DNA from: DASPWW01 sp035461345
GTDB lineage: Bacteria > Actinomycetota > Thermoleophilia > Solirubrobacterales > 70-9
DNA length: 48,883 nt
Direction of reading: 5' to 3'
Assembly: GCA_035461345.1 (NCBI GenBank)
Contig: DATHVJ010000118.1
Span: 1-48,883 of the forward strand
Shown: positions 17,440 through 25,439 of the stretch, one piece after another
Position numbering within the stretch: position 1 is the stretch's first letter
How the letters are laid out: each line of letters starts with the position of its first letter
Made by a program: the position numbers and the translations under genes
The notes under the pieces: generated by a model
Told to the model about the DNA's origin: nothing
Seen by the model: the letters and a program-made list of their open reading frames with translations, nothing else
Database searches by the model: none

Positions 17440-18333
17440 TCACTCGATCCCGAGGCGGTCTAGCAGCGACCCGTCGCGACGCCACCGCCGCCGCACCTTG
17501 ACCTGGAGGTCGAGGAAGACGCGGGCGCCGAGCTCGCGCTCGAGCTCGCGGCGCGCGGCCCTGCCCACGTCGCGGACCATCCTCCCGCCCCGGCCCACCA
17601 GGATCCCCTTCTGGGAGTCGGTCTCCGCCCACACCTCGGCGTGGACTTCGACCAGGCCGTCGTCGCGACGCCCCACGTCGGTGACCATCACTTCGACCGC
17701 GTGCGGGACCTCCTCGCGGGTGCGGCGCAGCACCTGCTCGCGGATCAGCTCCGCTATCCGCGTCGACTCCGAGGCGTCGGTCCGCTCGTCGGCCGGATAA
17801 AGGAGCGCGCCCTCGGGCACCAACTCGACGAGCCTCTCCACCAGCGGCTCGATGCCCGTCCCCCTCGTCGCGCTCACCGGGAAGAGCTCGTCCGCGACGC
17901 CGAGCGCCTCGGCCTCGACCAGGGCTCGCGCCGTGTCGGCGTTGCCAAGCCGGTCGCACTTGTTCACCGCGCACACCACCGGGGTGTCGCCGTGCGCCGC
18001 GAGCAGCGTCCGGGCGATGAACCGGTCCCCCGGGCCCACGCCCTGCTCGCCGTCGAGAACAAGCAGGACGGCGTCGGCGTCGGCGAGCTCCTGCTCGACG
18101 CGGCGCTGCATGCGGCGGGTGAGGTCGTCACGCGGCCGCTGCACCCCCGGGAGGTCGACAAGGACGATCTGCCACGCGCCGCCCGGGTCGGTCGCGATCC
18201 CGCGGATCGCACGGCGCGTCGTCTGCGGGCGGTCGGAGACGATCGCCACCTTGGCGCCGACGATCGCGTTGGCGAGCGTCGACTTGCCGACGTTCGGCCG
18301 CCCTGCCAGGCCTACAAATCCCGATCGAGTCAT
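17440..18333 (-). CDS. era: GTPase Era
   Basis: Ribosome-assembly GTPase that binds 16S rRNA. 297 aa from MTRSGFVGLAGRPNVGKST at 18333; the frame runs upstream into a palindromic repeat, so the longer start is rejected. G1 is GRPNVGKST (residues 11-19), G2 QTTRR, G3 DLPG (DTPG in most homologues) and G4 NKCD. The C-terminal KH domain covers about 200-290 with the RNA-binding signature KGILVGRGGRMVRDVG. Ends 25 nt before hisIE. Normally found near ybeY/phoH, which lie just beyond the inverted MOSC gene here. Confidence 0.95.
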   Translation of the reverse strand: MTRSGFVGLAGRPNVGKSTLANAIVGAKVAIVSDRPQTTRRAIRGIATDPGGAWQIVLVDLPGVQRPRDDLTRRMQRRVEQELADADAVLLVLDGEQGVGPGDRFIARTLLAAHGDTPVVCAVNKCDRLGNADTARALVEAEALGVADELFPVSATRGTGIEPLVERLVELVPEGALLYPADERTDASESTRIAELIREQVLRRTREEVPHAVEVMVTDVGRRDDGLVEVHAEVWAETDSQKGILVGRGGRMVRDVGRAARRELERELGARVFLDLQVKVRRRWRRDGSLLDRLGIE

Positions 18334-18340
18334 CCGAAAC

Positions 18341-18453
18341 CCGGCCAAACCGGACGCGAGAGCGAGCGAGCAATCCACCAGAATGCGGCAAGTTCGCTAG
18401 CGAACTTGCCGGTGGTCGTTGGGCGAGCGAGCGAGAGCAGGGGATTTGGCCGG
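18341..18453. repeat. Palindromic element copy B, between era and GNAT gene
   Basis: Outer arms CCGGCCAAA (18341-18349) and TTTGGCCGG (18445-18453) are perfectly complementary. The core 18387-18410 is a fully symmetrical 24-bp palindrome built on AAGTTCGCTAGCGAACTT, and CCACC/GGTGG arms flank it. The spacers hold GCGAGAGCGAGCGAGC and GCGAGCGAGCGAGAG. It fills almost the whole gap between the era start (18333) and the stop of the upstream gene (18461), so it would be in the era leader as RNA. Confidence 0.8.
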
Positions 18454-18460
18454 AACTGAT

Positions 18461-18919
18461 TCACAGGCGCCATGCGTAGGAGATCGAGCGCCACGACGGG
18501 TGCTCGCGCTCGTAGAAACGCTGCGCGTCGGTTCTGGGCTCGGCTGTGTCGAGCTCGAGGTGGGTGGCACCGGAGCGTTTCGCCCACCGCCGCGCCTCCG
18601 CGAGCAGAGCGGCACCGACGCCGAGCGAGCGGCTGCCGCGGGCGACCGCGAGGTCCTCGACCCAGCAGCGGCGGCCGAACCGAACCGAGTCGAGGTCGAT
18701 GTACGCGGTGCAGACGCCGACCAGGCGGCCGTCCCGCTCGGCGACCAACACGGCGCTGTCCTTGGAGCGGATCGCCGCGCCGAGAGCGCCCGCGGCGTGC
18801 TCCTCGTCCCAGCTCTCGGGGCGCGAGCCCGGAGACTCGAACAGGGCCTCGTACAGGCGCAGCACGACCTCAACCTCGTCCTCGCGCGCCGGTCGAATAG
18901 TCGGCTCGTCTCGGCTCAC
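18461..18919 (-). CDS. GNAT-family N-acetyltransferase
   Basis: 152 aa from GTG at 18919 (VSRDEPTIRPAREDEVEVVL), preceded by a good ribosome-binding site (AAGGGTGAGG). An ATG 15 codons further out overlaps the start codon of the divergent MOSC gene and is less likely. The acetyl-CoA-binding motif A is ARGSRSLGVGAALLAEARRW, followed by the beta-5/alpha-4 region ATHLELDTAEPRTDAQRFYE and the usual C-terminal strand. Acceptor substrate unknown. Separated from era by palindromic copy B. Confidence 0.85.
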   Translation of the reverse strand: MSRDEPTIRPAREDEVEVVLRLYEALFESPGSRPESWDEEHAAGALGAAIRSKDSAVLVAERDGRLVGVCTAYIDLDSVRFGRRCWVEDLAVARGSRSLGVGAALLAEARRWAKRSGATHLELDTAEPRTDAQRFYEREHPSWRSISYAWRL

Positions 18920-18962
18920 CGCGGCCTCACCCTTGCACGTGGCGTGAGACGATGCGTGTGAC

Positions 18963-19421
18963 ATGAGCGAGGGTCGAGTTGTCGAGATCTACATCGGGCC
19001 GAAGCCAGAGGGCCCGGTGCGGCGCGTCGAGGAGGTGGTGGCGGTCGCGGGTCGCGGACTCGAGGGCGACCGCTACTTCCAGCCGGGCGCGGACGGCGTC
19101 CCCGACAAGGAGATCACCTTGATCGAGTCCGAGGCAATCGCGGCCGCGGCGGTCGAGTCCAGCGTCGACATCCAGCCGGCGGACACGCGCCGCAACGTCG
19201 TCACCACCGGCGTCCGCCTCGACGAGCTGGTCGGGAAGACGTTTGCGCTCGGCGAGGTGGAGGTGGAGGCGATCGAGCCCAACCCTCCGTGCAACCACCT
19301 CCAGAAGCTGGCCGGAAAGCCGCTGCTGAAGCCGCTCGCCCGGCGCGGCGGCGTGCGGGGACGGATCGTGAAGGGCGGCGTGCTCCGTGCCGGCGATCCG
19401 ATCACCGCAGCGAGTCCATGA
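18963..19421 (+). CDS. MOSC-domain protein
   Basis: 152 aa single-domain member of the molybdenum-cofactor sulfurase C-terminal family. GRGLEGDRYF, DKEITLIESEAIAAA, TRRNVVTTGVRLDELVG and the conserved Cys110 in IEPNPPCNHLQKL, which would carry or accept sulfur, then VRGRIVKGGVLRAGD. Single-domain MOSC proteins are thought to handle sulfur or molybdenum cofactors; the exact substrate is unknown. The 3' end overlaps the convergent ybeY gene by 20 bp. Confidence 0.88.
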   Translation: MSEGRVVEIYIGPKPEGPVRRVEEVVAVAGRGLEGDRYFQPGADGVPDKEITLIESEAIAAAAVESSVDIQPADTRRNVVTTGVRLDELVGKTFALGEVEVEAIEPNPPCNHLQKLAGKPLLKPLARRGGVRGRIVKGGVLRAGDPITAASP

Positions 19422-19767
19422 CGCTTTGCTGAAGCGCCAGCATCTCTCCGTCGTCGACCTCGTGGTCGTAGCCGCACAGGTGTAGGACGCCGTGGACCGC
19501 CGCCTCGACCACGTCGGCCGAGTGCTCGGGGCAGATCACGACGTCCCCGAGCTCGCGCGGGCCCGGGACGGGATCCCCGACATCGACCGGGAACGCGAGC
19601 ACATCGGTCGGCGCGTCGCGCCGGCGGTGCTCGCGGTTGAGCTCCGCGATCCGCTCCGCGTTGACGAGCGACACCGACAGATGGCCGTCGCCGATCCCGG
19701 CCGCCCCCAGGGCGGCCTCCACGGGAGCCCGCAGCTCGGACGGCACGTCGGCGAGGTCCAGGGTCAA
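19402..19767 (-). CDS. ybeY: Endoribonuclease YbeY
   Basis: rRNA maturation and 70S quality-control nuclease, zinc dependent. 121 aa, a little shorter than the E. coli protein. Metal motif HGVLHLCGYDHE with His92, His96 and His102. Upstream hallmark RRRDAPTDVLAFPVD, and GDVVICPEHSADV. The start overlaps the phoH stop by 4 nt, the standard phoH-ybeY arrangement. Confidence 0.95.
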   Translation of the reverse strand: MTLDLADVPSELRAPVEAALGAAGIGDGHLSVSLVNAERIAELNREHRRRDAPTDVLAFPVDVGDPVPGPRELGDVVICPEHSADVVEAAVHGVLHLCGYDHEVDDGEMLALQQSVMDSLR

Positions 19768-20747
19768 GCGCTTCGGCGGTCGACCCCGCCCGCAGGGCGA
19801 TCCTCGTCGCCCTCGGCATAGCGACCGTACGCCTCGACGATCCGCTGCACGAGCTCGTGGCGGACGACGTCCTCGCCTCCGAACCTGACGAACGAGATGT
19901 CGGCAACGTCGGCGAGGATCTCGCCGATCACGACGAGCCCCGACCGCTGATCGCGCGGGAGGTCGATCTGGGTCACGTCCCCCGTGACCACCATCCGCGA
20001 GCCGAACCCGAGCCTGGTCAGGAACATCTTCATCTGCTCCGGGCTCGTGTTCTGCGCCTCGTCCAAGATCACGAACGAGTCGTTCAGGGTCCGGCCCCGC
20101 ATGAAGGCCAGGGGCGCGACCTCGATCACGCCGCTCTCGAAGTAGGCGTTGACCCGATCCGGGTCGAGCATGTCGTACAGGGCGTCGAACAGCGGGCGCA
20201 GGTAGGGGTCGACCTTGGCCTGGATATCGCCCGGGAGGAAGCCGAGCCGCTCGCCGGCCTCGACCGCCGGCCTGGTGAGGATCACGCGGTTGACGTCGCG
20301 GGAGTCGAGCGCCGCGACGGCCATCGCCACCGCGAGGAAGGTCTTGCCGGTGCCCGCCGGGCCGATCCCGAAGGTGACGGTGTGGTCGCGAATCGAGTCG
20401 ACGTAGCGCTTCTGGTTCACCGTCCGCGGGGCCACCGTCGTGTTGCGGTGGCGCCAGATCACGTCCTCGAGGATCTCCGAGGGCCTCTCCCTTGCGTCGA
20501 GGGCCCCGGCCACCGCCTCGATCGTGCCCGGCGCGATCTCGTGCCCGCGCTCGATCAGGCCCACGAGCTCGCCGACCACCGACTCAGCGGAGCGCACCTC
20601 ACGCGGGTCGCCGTCGAGGGTGAGGACGTTGCCGCGCAGGAACAGCTCGCAGTCGAGATGGCCCTCGAGTGCCCGCAGCACCGCGTCCTGGGACCCCGCG
20701 AGCTCGGCCGCCACGTCGTTGTCCAGCGTGAGCTGCTTACGCGCCAA
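19764..20747 (-). CDS. phoH: PhoH-like ATPase
   Basis: 327 aa PhoH-family P-loop protein, likely RNA-linked since it is nearly always next to ybeY. Walker A is GPAGTGKT (residues 129-136); Walker B is SFVILDEAQN with the following QMKMFLTRLGFGSRMVVTGD. VILTRPAVEAGERLGFLPGD and IEVAPLAFMRGRTL are family signatures. An N-terminal region of about 60 residues looks KH-like. The start overlaps the yqeY stop by 11 nt. Confidence 0.94.
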   Translation of the reverse strand: MARKQLTLDNDVAAELAGSQDAVLRALEGHLDCELFLRGNVLTLDGDPREVRSAESVVGELVGLIERGHEIAPGTIEAVAGALDARERPSEILEDVIWRHRNTTVAPRTVNQKRYVDSIRDHTVTFGIGPAGTGKTFLAVAMAVAALDSRDVNRVILTRPAVEAGERLGFLPGDIQAKVDPYLRPLFDALYDMLDPDRVNAYFESGVIEVAPLAFMRGRTLNDSFVILDEAQNTSPEQMKMFLTRLGFGSRMVVTGDVTQIDLPRDQRSGLVVIGEILADVADISFVRFGGEDVVRHELVQRIVEAYGRYAEGDEDRPAGGVDRRSA

Positions 20748-21168
20748 GCCGCTCCCGCACGGCTTCCGAGACCCGCTTGCCGTCGGCCCGCCCGTCGACC
20801 TTCGGCATCGCGGCGCCCATCGCCTTGCCCATGTCCCCCGGGCCCTCCGCCCCGACCTCCTCGATCGTCTCGGCGACGAGCTCGCCCAGCTCCTCGTCGG
20901 AGAGCTCCGCGGGGAGGTAGGACTCGATCAGCTGCGCCTCGGCCTCCTCGGCCTCGGCGCGGTCGACGCTGCCGCCGTCGCGGTAGGCCTCGGCTGCCTC
21001 GACCCGGCGCTTGCGCTCGCGGCGCAGGACGCCGATCTCGTCCTCCCCGCCGCCCTTGGCCTCCTGCTGGAGCGCGTTGGCGAGCATTCGAAGCGCGCCG
21101 ACGCGGTCGCGGTCGCCGGCCTTCATCGCGTCGCGGGTATCCGCCTGGACGCGGTCGAGGATGCTCAT
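20737..21168 (-). CDS. GatB/YqeY domain protein
   Basis: 143 aa, starting MSILDRVQADTRDAMKAGDR; an ATG three codons upstream (21177) is possible. All-helical YqeY domain: DRVGALRMLANALQQE, LRRERKRRVEAAEAYRDGG, IESYLPAELSDEELGELV, and the C-terminal DMGKAMGAAMPKVDGRADGK. The family resembles the tail of the GatB amidotransferase and may bind tRNA; its role is not settled. Overlaps phoH. Its upstream region shares a TAGCCT/AGGCTA site with the divergent methyltransferase gene. Confidence 0.9.
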   Translation of the reverse strand: MSILDRVQADTRDAMKAGDRDRVGALRMLANALQQEAKGGGEDEIGVLRRERKRRVEAAEAYRDGGSVDRAEAEEAEAQLIESYLPAELSDEELGELVAETIEEVGAEGPGDMGKAMGAAMPKVDGRADGKRVSEAVRERLGA

Positions 21169-21198
21169 GTCACTCATGTTCGCGCTCGGCCCAAAGGG

Positions 21199-21204
21199 TA
21201 GCCT
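21199..21204 (+). promoter_or_regulatory. -10 hexamer (TAGCCT) of methyltransferase gene
   Basis: TAGCCT ends 6 nt before the GTG at 21211. On the other strand the overlapping TACCCT could serve yqeY with a 19-nt leader. Confidence 0.4.
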
Positions 21205-21210
21205 CAGCCC

Positions 21211-21726
21211 GTGGGCGGATACTGGGATGCCCGGCAGGAGTTCGCCTACTACGACGAGGTCGTGCGGCTCGCACGCAGACACGCGGCGCATGGAGGAGCG
21301 GCGCTCGACATCGGGGCGCACGAGACGAGGCTGCTGCAGCGGCTGGACTGGTTCGAGCGGCGGGTCGGGCTCGATGCCGCCAGGGTCGAGCCGGGCGACG
21401 GCGTCGAGGGGGTCGTCGCCGACTTCGAGCGCTTCGAGCCCCGCGAGAGCTTCGACCTCGTCCTCTGCCTCCAGGTGCTCGAGCACCTGGAGCGGCCGCG
21501 GGCCTTCGCCCGCAAGGTGCTCGCCACCGCTCCGACGTCGATCGTCAGCGTCCCCCACCGGTGGCCGGGATGGACGACCGACGAGCACCTCCACGACCCT
21601 GTCGACGGGGCGAAGCTGCGACGCTGGACCGGCCGCGACCCCGTCGAGACGTCGATCGTCGAGGACCTCGGGATGGAGCGCCTGATCTCGGTCTACCGCG
21701 GCGCGGTCTCGACCAGCTCGACCTGA
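21211..21726 (+). CDS. SAM-dependent methyltransferase-like protein (class I fold)
   Basis: 171 aa from GTG. YWDARQEFAYYDEVV is followed by a shortened SAM motif I, AALDIGAHETRLLQRL. Motif IV/post-I is FDLVLCLQVLEHLERPRAFARKVL, typical of Methyltransf_11/23 proteins, then TSIVSVPHRWPGWTTDEHLHDP. Motif I has GAHET instead of GxGxG, so SAM binding may be altered. Substrate unknown. Its last 34 bp overlap the convergent murI gene. Confidence 0.75.
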   Translation: MGGYWDARQEFAYYDEVVRLARRHAAHGGAALDIGAHETRLLQRLDWFERRVGLDAARVEPGDGVEGVVADFERFEPRESFDLVLCLQVLEHLERPRAFARKVLATAPTSIVSVPHRWPGWTTDEHLHDPVDGAKLRRWTGRDPVETSIVEDLGMERLISVYRGAVSTSST

Positions 21727-22520
21727 CCCAGCGGCATCTGCAGGAACCGCGTCCCCAGCTCCCTGAACGAGGCGACGTCGCCCGTGCACAGGAATCGATA
21801 GGTCCCCTCGCCGTGGCGCGCCGAGTCGAGCCCGCGCGACTCGAGCGCGCGCTGGACGGTCGCAGCCACGGCGTGGCCGGCGGTGACGAGTCGCACGTCC
21901 CGCCCCAGGATGCGCTGCAGCATCGGGGCCACGAGCGGATAGTGCGTGCACCCGAGGACCAGCGTGTCGACGTCGGCACGCTTGAATGGCTCGCAGTACG
22001 AGCGCACGGTCGCCACCACCCCCTCGTCGAACGGGAACCCGTTCTGGATGATCGGCGCGAGGTCGGGCGCGGCGACCTCGGTCACGTCCAGCGCCCGCCC
22101 CTGGCGCTCGAGCGCGCGGCGGTACGCGCCGCCATCCACCGTCGTCGGCGTGGCGAGCACGCCCACCCGTCCCGAGTCGGTGATCGCGGCCGCGATCTCG
22201 GCCTCGGGATCGATCACCGTGACGACGTCGGTGTCCATGTCGGCGGCGATCTCGCGCGCCGCGTCCGCCCCGGCTGACGTCGCCGCGTTGCAGGCGATCA
22301 CGATCAACTTCGCACCTCGCCCCAGCAGGAAGCGGGTGTTCTCCTCGACGACCCCGCGGAGCTCGTCGAGCGCCGTCGTCCCGTAGGGGAAGCGCGCGTC
22401 GTCGCCGAGATAGACGAAGTCCTCGTCCGGCAGCGACACGAGGCACTCGTGAAGCACTGTCAGCCCGCCGACCCCGGAGTCAAAGACGGCGATCGGCAGC
22501 GATCGTCGCTTGTCGGTCAC
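21693..22520 (-). CDS. murI: Glutamate racemase
   Basis: Makes D-glutamate for peptidoglycan. 275 aa from GTG at 22520 (VTDKRRSLPIAVFDSGVGGL). The frame extends far upstream without stop, but that part is antisense to the hydrolase gene. The two catalytic cysteines are Cys77 (VIACNAATSAG) and Cys191 (VLGCTHYPLV); YLGDDARFPYG and VATVRSYCEPF are also diagnostic. Divergent from the alpha/beta hydrolase with 30 bp between starts. Confidence 0.95.
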   Translation of the reverse strand: MTDKRRSLPIAVFDSGVGGLTVLHECLVSLPDEDFVYLGDDARFPYGTTALDELRGVVEENTRFLLGRGAKLIVIACNAATSAGADAAREIAADMDTDVVTVIDPEAEIAAAITDSGRVGVLATPTTVDGGAYRRALERQGRALDVTEVAAPDLAPIIQNGFPFDEGVVATVRSYCEPFKRADVDTLVLGCTHYPLVAPMLQRILGRDVRLVTAGHAVAATVQRALESRGLDSARHGEGTYRFLCTGDVASFRELGTRFLQMPLGQVELVETAPR

Positions 22521-22535
22521 GGGTTGATTGTGGAC

Positions 22536-22541
22536 TAAGGT
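22536..22541 (+). promoter_or_regulatory. -10 hexamer (TAAGGT) of alpha/beta hydrolase gene
   Basis: TAAGGT ends 9 nt before the GTG at 22551. It lies in the 30-bp gap shared with murI, whose own candidate (CACAAT) is weaker. Confidence 0.4.
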
Positions 22542-22550
22542 CTCGCGCGC

Positions 22551-23474
22551 GTGTTCGAGCCGTGGGAGATCGAGCTGCACGGGCACCGCGTGATCTACAG
22601 GGTCGCGGGCGAAGGGCCGCCCGTGGTCCTGATCCACGGCATGGTCAACTCGTCGCGGCACTGGGAGTCGGTGGCGCTGAGGCTGGCCGACTCGTACACG
22701 GTCATCGCCCCCGACCTGCTCGGCCACGGGGACTCGGCCGCCGTGCGCGGCGACTACTCGCTCGGCGCGCACGCGGCCAGCATCCGCGACTTGCTGGCGG
22801 CGATCGGGGTCGAGCAGGCGACGATCGTCGGCCACTCGCTCGGCGGCGGCGTCGCGATGCAGTTCTTCTACCAGTTCCCCCAGCGCGTCGAGCGACTGGC
22901 CCTCGTCTCCAGCGGGGGGCTCGGCCGCGAGGTGAGCCCGCTGATGCGCGGCGCCGCGCTGCCCGGAGCGGCGGCGCTGCTGTGGCTCGCCGCCCATCCG
23001 GGTGTGCTCGAGGCGCTCGACCGTCGCGGCGCGACGCTCCAGGCGCGCGGGTCGAAGCGGGGCGTCTACCTCCAGGCCTTCGTCCGCGCGATGCGACCGC
23101 TGCAGCAGGCCGGAGCACGCAAGGCCTTCCTCCACACCCTGCGGTCCGTGATCGACTTCCACGGGCAGCGCGTCAGCGCGCGCGACCGCCTGTACCTGCT
23201 CGGCCCCGTGCCCACCCTGATCGTGTGGGGCGAGCGCGACAACACGATCCCGCTCTCCCACGGCTGGGAGGCGCACGAGGCGATCCCGGGAAGCCGCTTC
23301 GAGTCGCTGCCGGGCGCCGCCCACTTTCCCCACCTCGAGGACCCCGACGGGCTCGCGCGCGCGCTGCGCGATTTCCTCGAGACGACCGACCCGCACGTGA
23401 TCGAGGACGCCGACTGGGGCGAGGTGGTGGGGAGCCGCTCGCCGCGCAGGCGCGCGCTCGGACCGCTCAGCTAG
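22551..23474 (+). CDS. Alpha/beta-fold hydrolase
   Basis: 307 aa from GTG. Oxyanion-hole segment VVLIHGMVNSSRHWE, then VIAPDLLGHGDSA. Nucleophile elbow VGHSLGGG (Ser96); acid Asp230 in VWGERDNTIPLSHG; His258 in LPGAAHFPHLEDP. A complete triad and a cap region of about 70 residues (125-200) make an active hydrolase likely. Substrate cannot be named. No signal peptide, so cytoplasmic. The 3' end overlaps prmA by 8 bp in convergent orientation. Confidence 0.87.
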   Translation: MFEPWEIELHGHRVIYRVAGEGPPVVLIHGMVNSSRHWESVALRLADSYTVIAPDLLGHGDSAAVRGDYSLGAHAASIRDLLAAIGVEQATIVGHSLGGGVAMQFFYQFPQRVERLALVSSGGLGREVSPLMRGAALPGAAALLWLAAHPGVLEALDRRGATLQARGSKRGVYLQAFVRAMRPLQQAGARKAFLHTLRSVIDFHGQRVSARDRLYLLGPVPTLIVWGERDNTIPLSHGWEAHEAIPGSRFESLPGAAHFPHLEDPDGLARALRDFLETTDPHVIEDADWGEVVGSRSPRRRALGPLS

Positions 23475-24303
23475 CGAGCAGCACCGCGTGCCAGTCGCCG
23501 TCGCTGCGGCGAGTGCGCTCGCGCAGCCCGGCCGGCGCAAACGCGGCGCCGACGTCGTCGACCTCGCCCGCGAGCAGGCCGGAGCAGATCAGCGTCCGCG
23601 GCACCTCCGTGACGCGGCCGGTGAGCCGCGCGGCTACAGCCGTTAGCACCGGAACGGTGAGGTTCGCTGTCACCGTCGGCGCGACCGGGGGCGCCTGCTC
23701 GCGGAGGTTGACGCGCGCCACCTCGACCTCCATCTCGTTCGCGGCCGCGTTCGCCTCGGCCGCCTCGACCGCCGCGGGCTCGTGGTCGCATGCGACGACC
23801 GGGGAGAAGCCGAGCTTCGCGGCGGCGATCGCCAGGATCCCGGAGCCGGTCCCCCAGTCCGCGAGCGCCCCGCGGGCGCCTCCGGACCGCGCGAGCTCCA
23901 GCAGGAGCTCGATGCACAGCCGGGTCGTCGCGTGGGCGCCGGTGCCGAACGCCCGCGCGGGGTCGATCACGATGTCGACGAGGTCCCCGCGTCGCTCGGC
24001 GTCGGGCTCGACCCAGGACGGCCGCACGCGCACGGCGCCGCCCACCACCACGGGGCCGTGGAAGTCGCGCCACCGATCGGCCCAGCCGTCTGGGACCTCG
24101 GCGGAGCTGATCTCGACAGTGCCCTCGCCGGTAGCCGCCTCGAGGTCCGGCACGGCCGGCAGCTCGCCCGGGGCGCCGTATATTGCGAACTCGACGTAGG
24201 TCTCGCCGCGCTCCTCCTCCACTCCGCCCGGCACCAGCTCGAGCAGCTCGGCGAGCACGCGGTCGGCGTGCTCCGGCCGGGCGCGCACGGCGAGGCGGAT
24301 CAA
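23467..24303 (-). CDS. prmA: Ribosomal protein L11 methyltransferase
   Basis: Methylates ribosomal protein L11 using SAM. 278 aa. The N-terminal substrate-recognition domain (about 1-90) holds WADRWRDFHGPVVVG. The signature IDPARAFGTGAHATTRLCIELL precedes SAM motif I, LADWGTGSGILAIAAAKLG, and TANLTVPVLTAVAARL. Follows dnaJ with a 4-nt overlap, as in the common hrcA-dnaJ-prmA order. Somewhat divergent in the N-terminal domain. Confidence 0.92.
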   Translation of the reverse strand: MIRLAVRARPEHADRVLAELLELVPGGVEEERGETYVEFAIYGAPGELPAVPDLEAATGEGTVEISSAEVPDGWADRWRDFHGPVVVGGAVRVRPSWVEPDAERRGDLVDIVIDPARAFGTGAHATTRLCIELLLELARSGGARGALADWGTGSGILAIAAAKLGFSPVVACDHEPAAVEAAEANAAANEMEVEVARVNLREQAPPVAPTVTANLTVPVLTAVAARLTGRVTEVPRTLICSGLLAGEVDDVGAAFAPAGLRERTRRSDGDWHAVLLAS

Positions 24304-25430
24304 CGGAACGCGCGCCGCATGCGCGAGAACAGCCCCCTGTCCCCGTTTCCGCTCAGATTCTCCTTGCCCAGGGTCTCGCCGAGCCGCGCGGCGAGCTCCC
24401 GCTGCTCGTCGCTCAGCCGCGCCGGGACGATCACGTTGACGAACACGTGCTCGTCGCCGCGGCGCGAGGAGCGAAGCTCGGGCAGGCCGCGTCCCTTGAG
24501 CACGAGCCGCTCGCCGGGCTGAGTCCCCGGCGCGAGATCGAGCTCATGGTCCCCGTCGAGGGTCGGCACGGAGACCATCGTGCCGAGCATCGCCTCCGTC
24601 GCTGAGACCTCGACCACGGTCACCAGGTCGGCTCCTTCGCGCCGGAAGCGCTCGTCCTCGGCAACGCGGACCAGCACGTAGAGGTCCCCGGAGCGGGCTC
24701 CCGCCTCGCCAGCGTGCCCTCCGCCGGTGATCCGGATCCGCTGGCCGGACTCGATCCCGGGCGGGATCTCGACCTCCCAAGTGCGGGTGCCCGCCACTCG
24801 GCCCTTTCCCCCGCACTCCTCGCACGGCTGCTCCGGAACGCGGCCGGCGCCGCCGCAGCGATCGCACGGCCCGGCGCGGACGAGCTGACCGAACGCAGTC
24901 TGGCTGACGCGGCGAATCTGGCCCGTGCCCCCGCACCCCGAGCAGGAGCGGATCGGGGTCCCCGGCTCGGCGCCGTTGCCGCGGCAGCGCTCGCAGGCGC
25001 TGACCGCGTCGAACGACAGCTCGCGCTTCGTTCCCGTCAGCACCTCGTTGAGGGTGATCTCGACCGCGGCGGCGACGTCTCCGCCGGCGGCAGGGCCGGC
25101 GCGCCCGAACCCGAACAGGTCGCCGAACAGCGGGTCGCCGCGACCGAAGAACGATGCGAGCACGTCCTCGAGGTCGCCGAATCCGGCGCGGGGGCTCCAG
25201 CCGCCGCTGCGCAGGCCTTCCTCGCCGTAGGCGTCGTACACCCGGCGCCGCTCCGGGTCGGACAGGACCTCGTAGGCCTCCGCGGCGCGCTTGAACTTCT
25301 CCTCGGCCTCGGGGTCGTGGCGGTTGACGTCCGGATGCAGCTCGCGGGCCACGCGCCGGAACGCCTTCTTGATCTCCGCCTCGCTGGCGCCGCGCTCGAC
25401 GCTGAGCCGCTCGTAGTAGTCCTCAGGCAT
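24300..25430 (-). CDS. dnaJ: Chaperone DnaJ (zinc-finger type)
   Basis: Hsp40 co-chaperone of DnaK. 376 aa. J domain residues 1-70 with HPD at 32-34. A short glycine/phenylalanine-rich region is followed by four CxxCxGxG zinc repeats (CERCRGNG, CSGCGGTG, CDRCGGAG, CEECGGKG), then the C-terminal substrate-binding domains with GHAGEAGARSGDLYVLV and TLDGDHELDLAPGTQPG. It is the dnaJ partnered with hrcA upstream (9-nt gap), not one linked to dnaK/grpE, which are not in the window. Confidence 0.96.
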   Translation of the reverse strand: MPEDYYERLSVERGASEAEIKKAFRRVARELHPDVNRHDPEAEEKFKRAAEAYEVLSDPERRRVYDAYGEEGLRSGGWSPRAGFGDLEDVLASFFGRGDPLFGDLFGFGRAGPAAGGDVAAAVEITLNEVLTGTKRELSFDAVSACERCRGNGAEPGTPIRSCSGCGGTGQIRRVSQTAFGQLVRAGPCDRCGGAGRVPEQPCEECGGKGRVAGTRTWEVEIPPGIESGQRIRITGGGHAGEAGARSGDLYVLVRVAEDERFRREGADLVTVVEVSATEAMLGTMVSVPTLDGDHELDLAPGTQPGERLVLKGRGLPELRSSRRGDEHVFVNVIVPARLSDEQRELAARLGETLGKENLSGNGDRGLFSRMRRAFR

Positions 25431-25439
25431 GGCCCCGGG

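Noticed and set aside
19857..22277. 806-codon plus-strand frame over phoH, yqeY and murI
   Set aside because: No recognisable domain and biased composition; the opposite-strand genes are complete and conserved.
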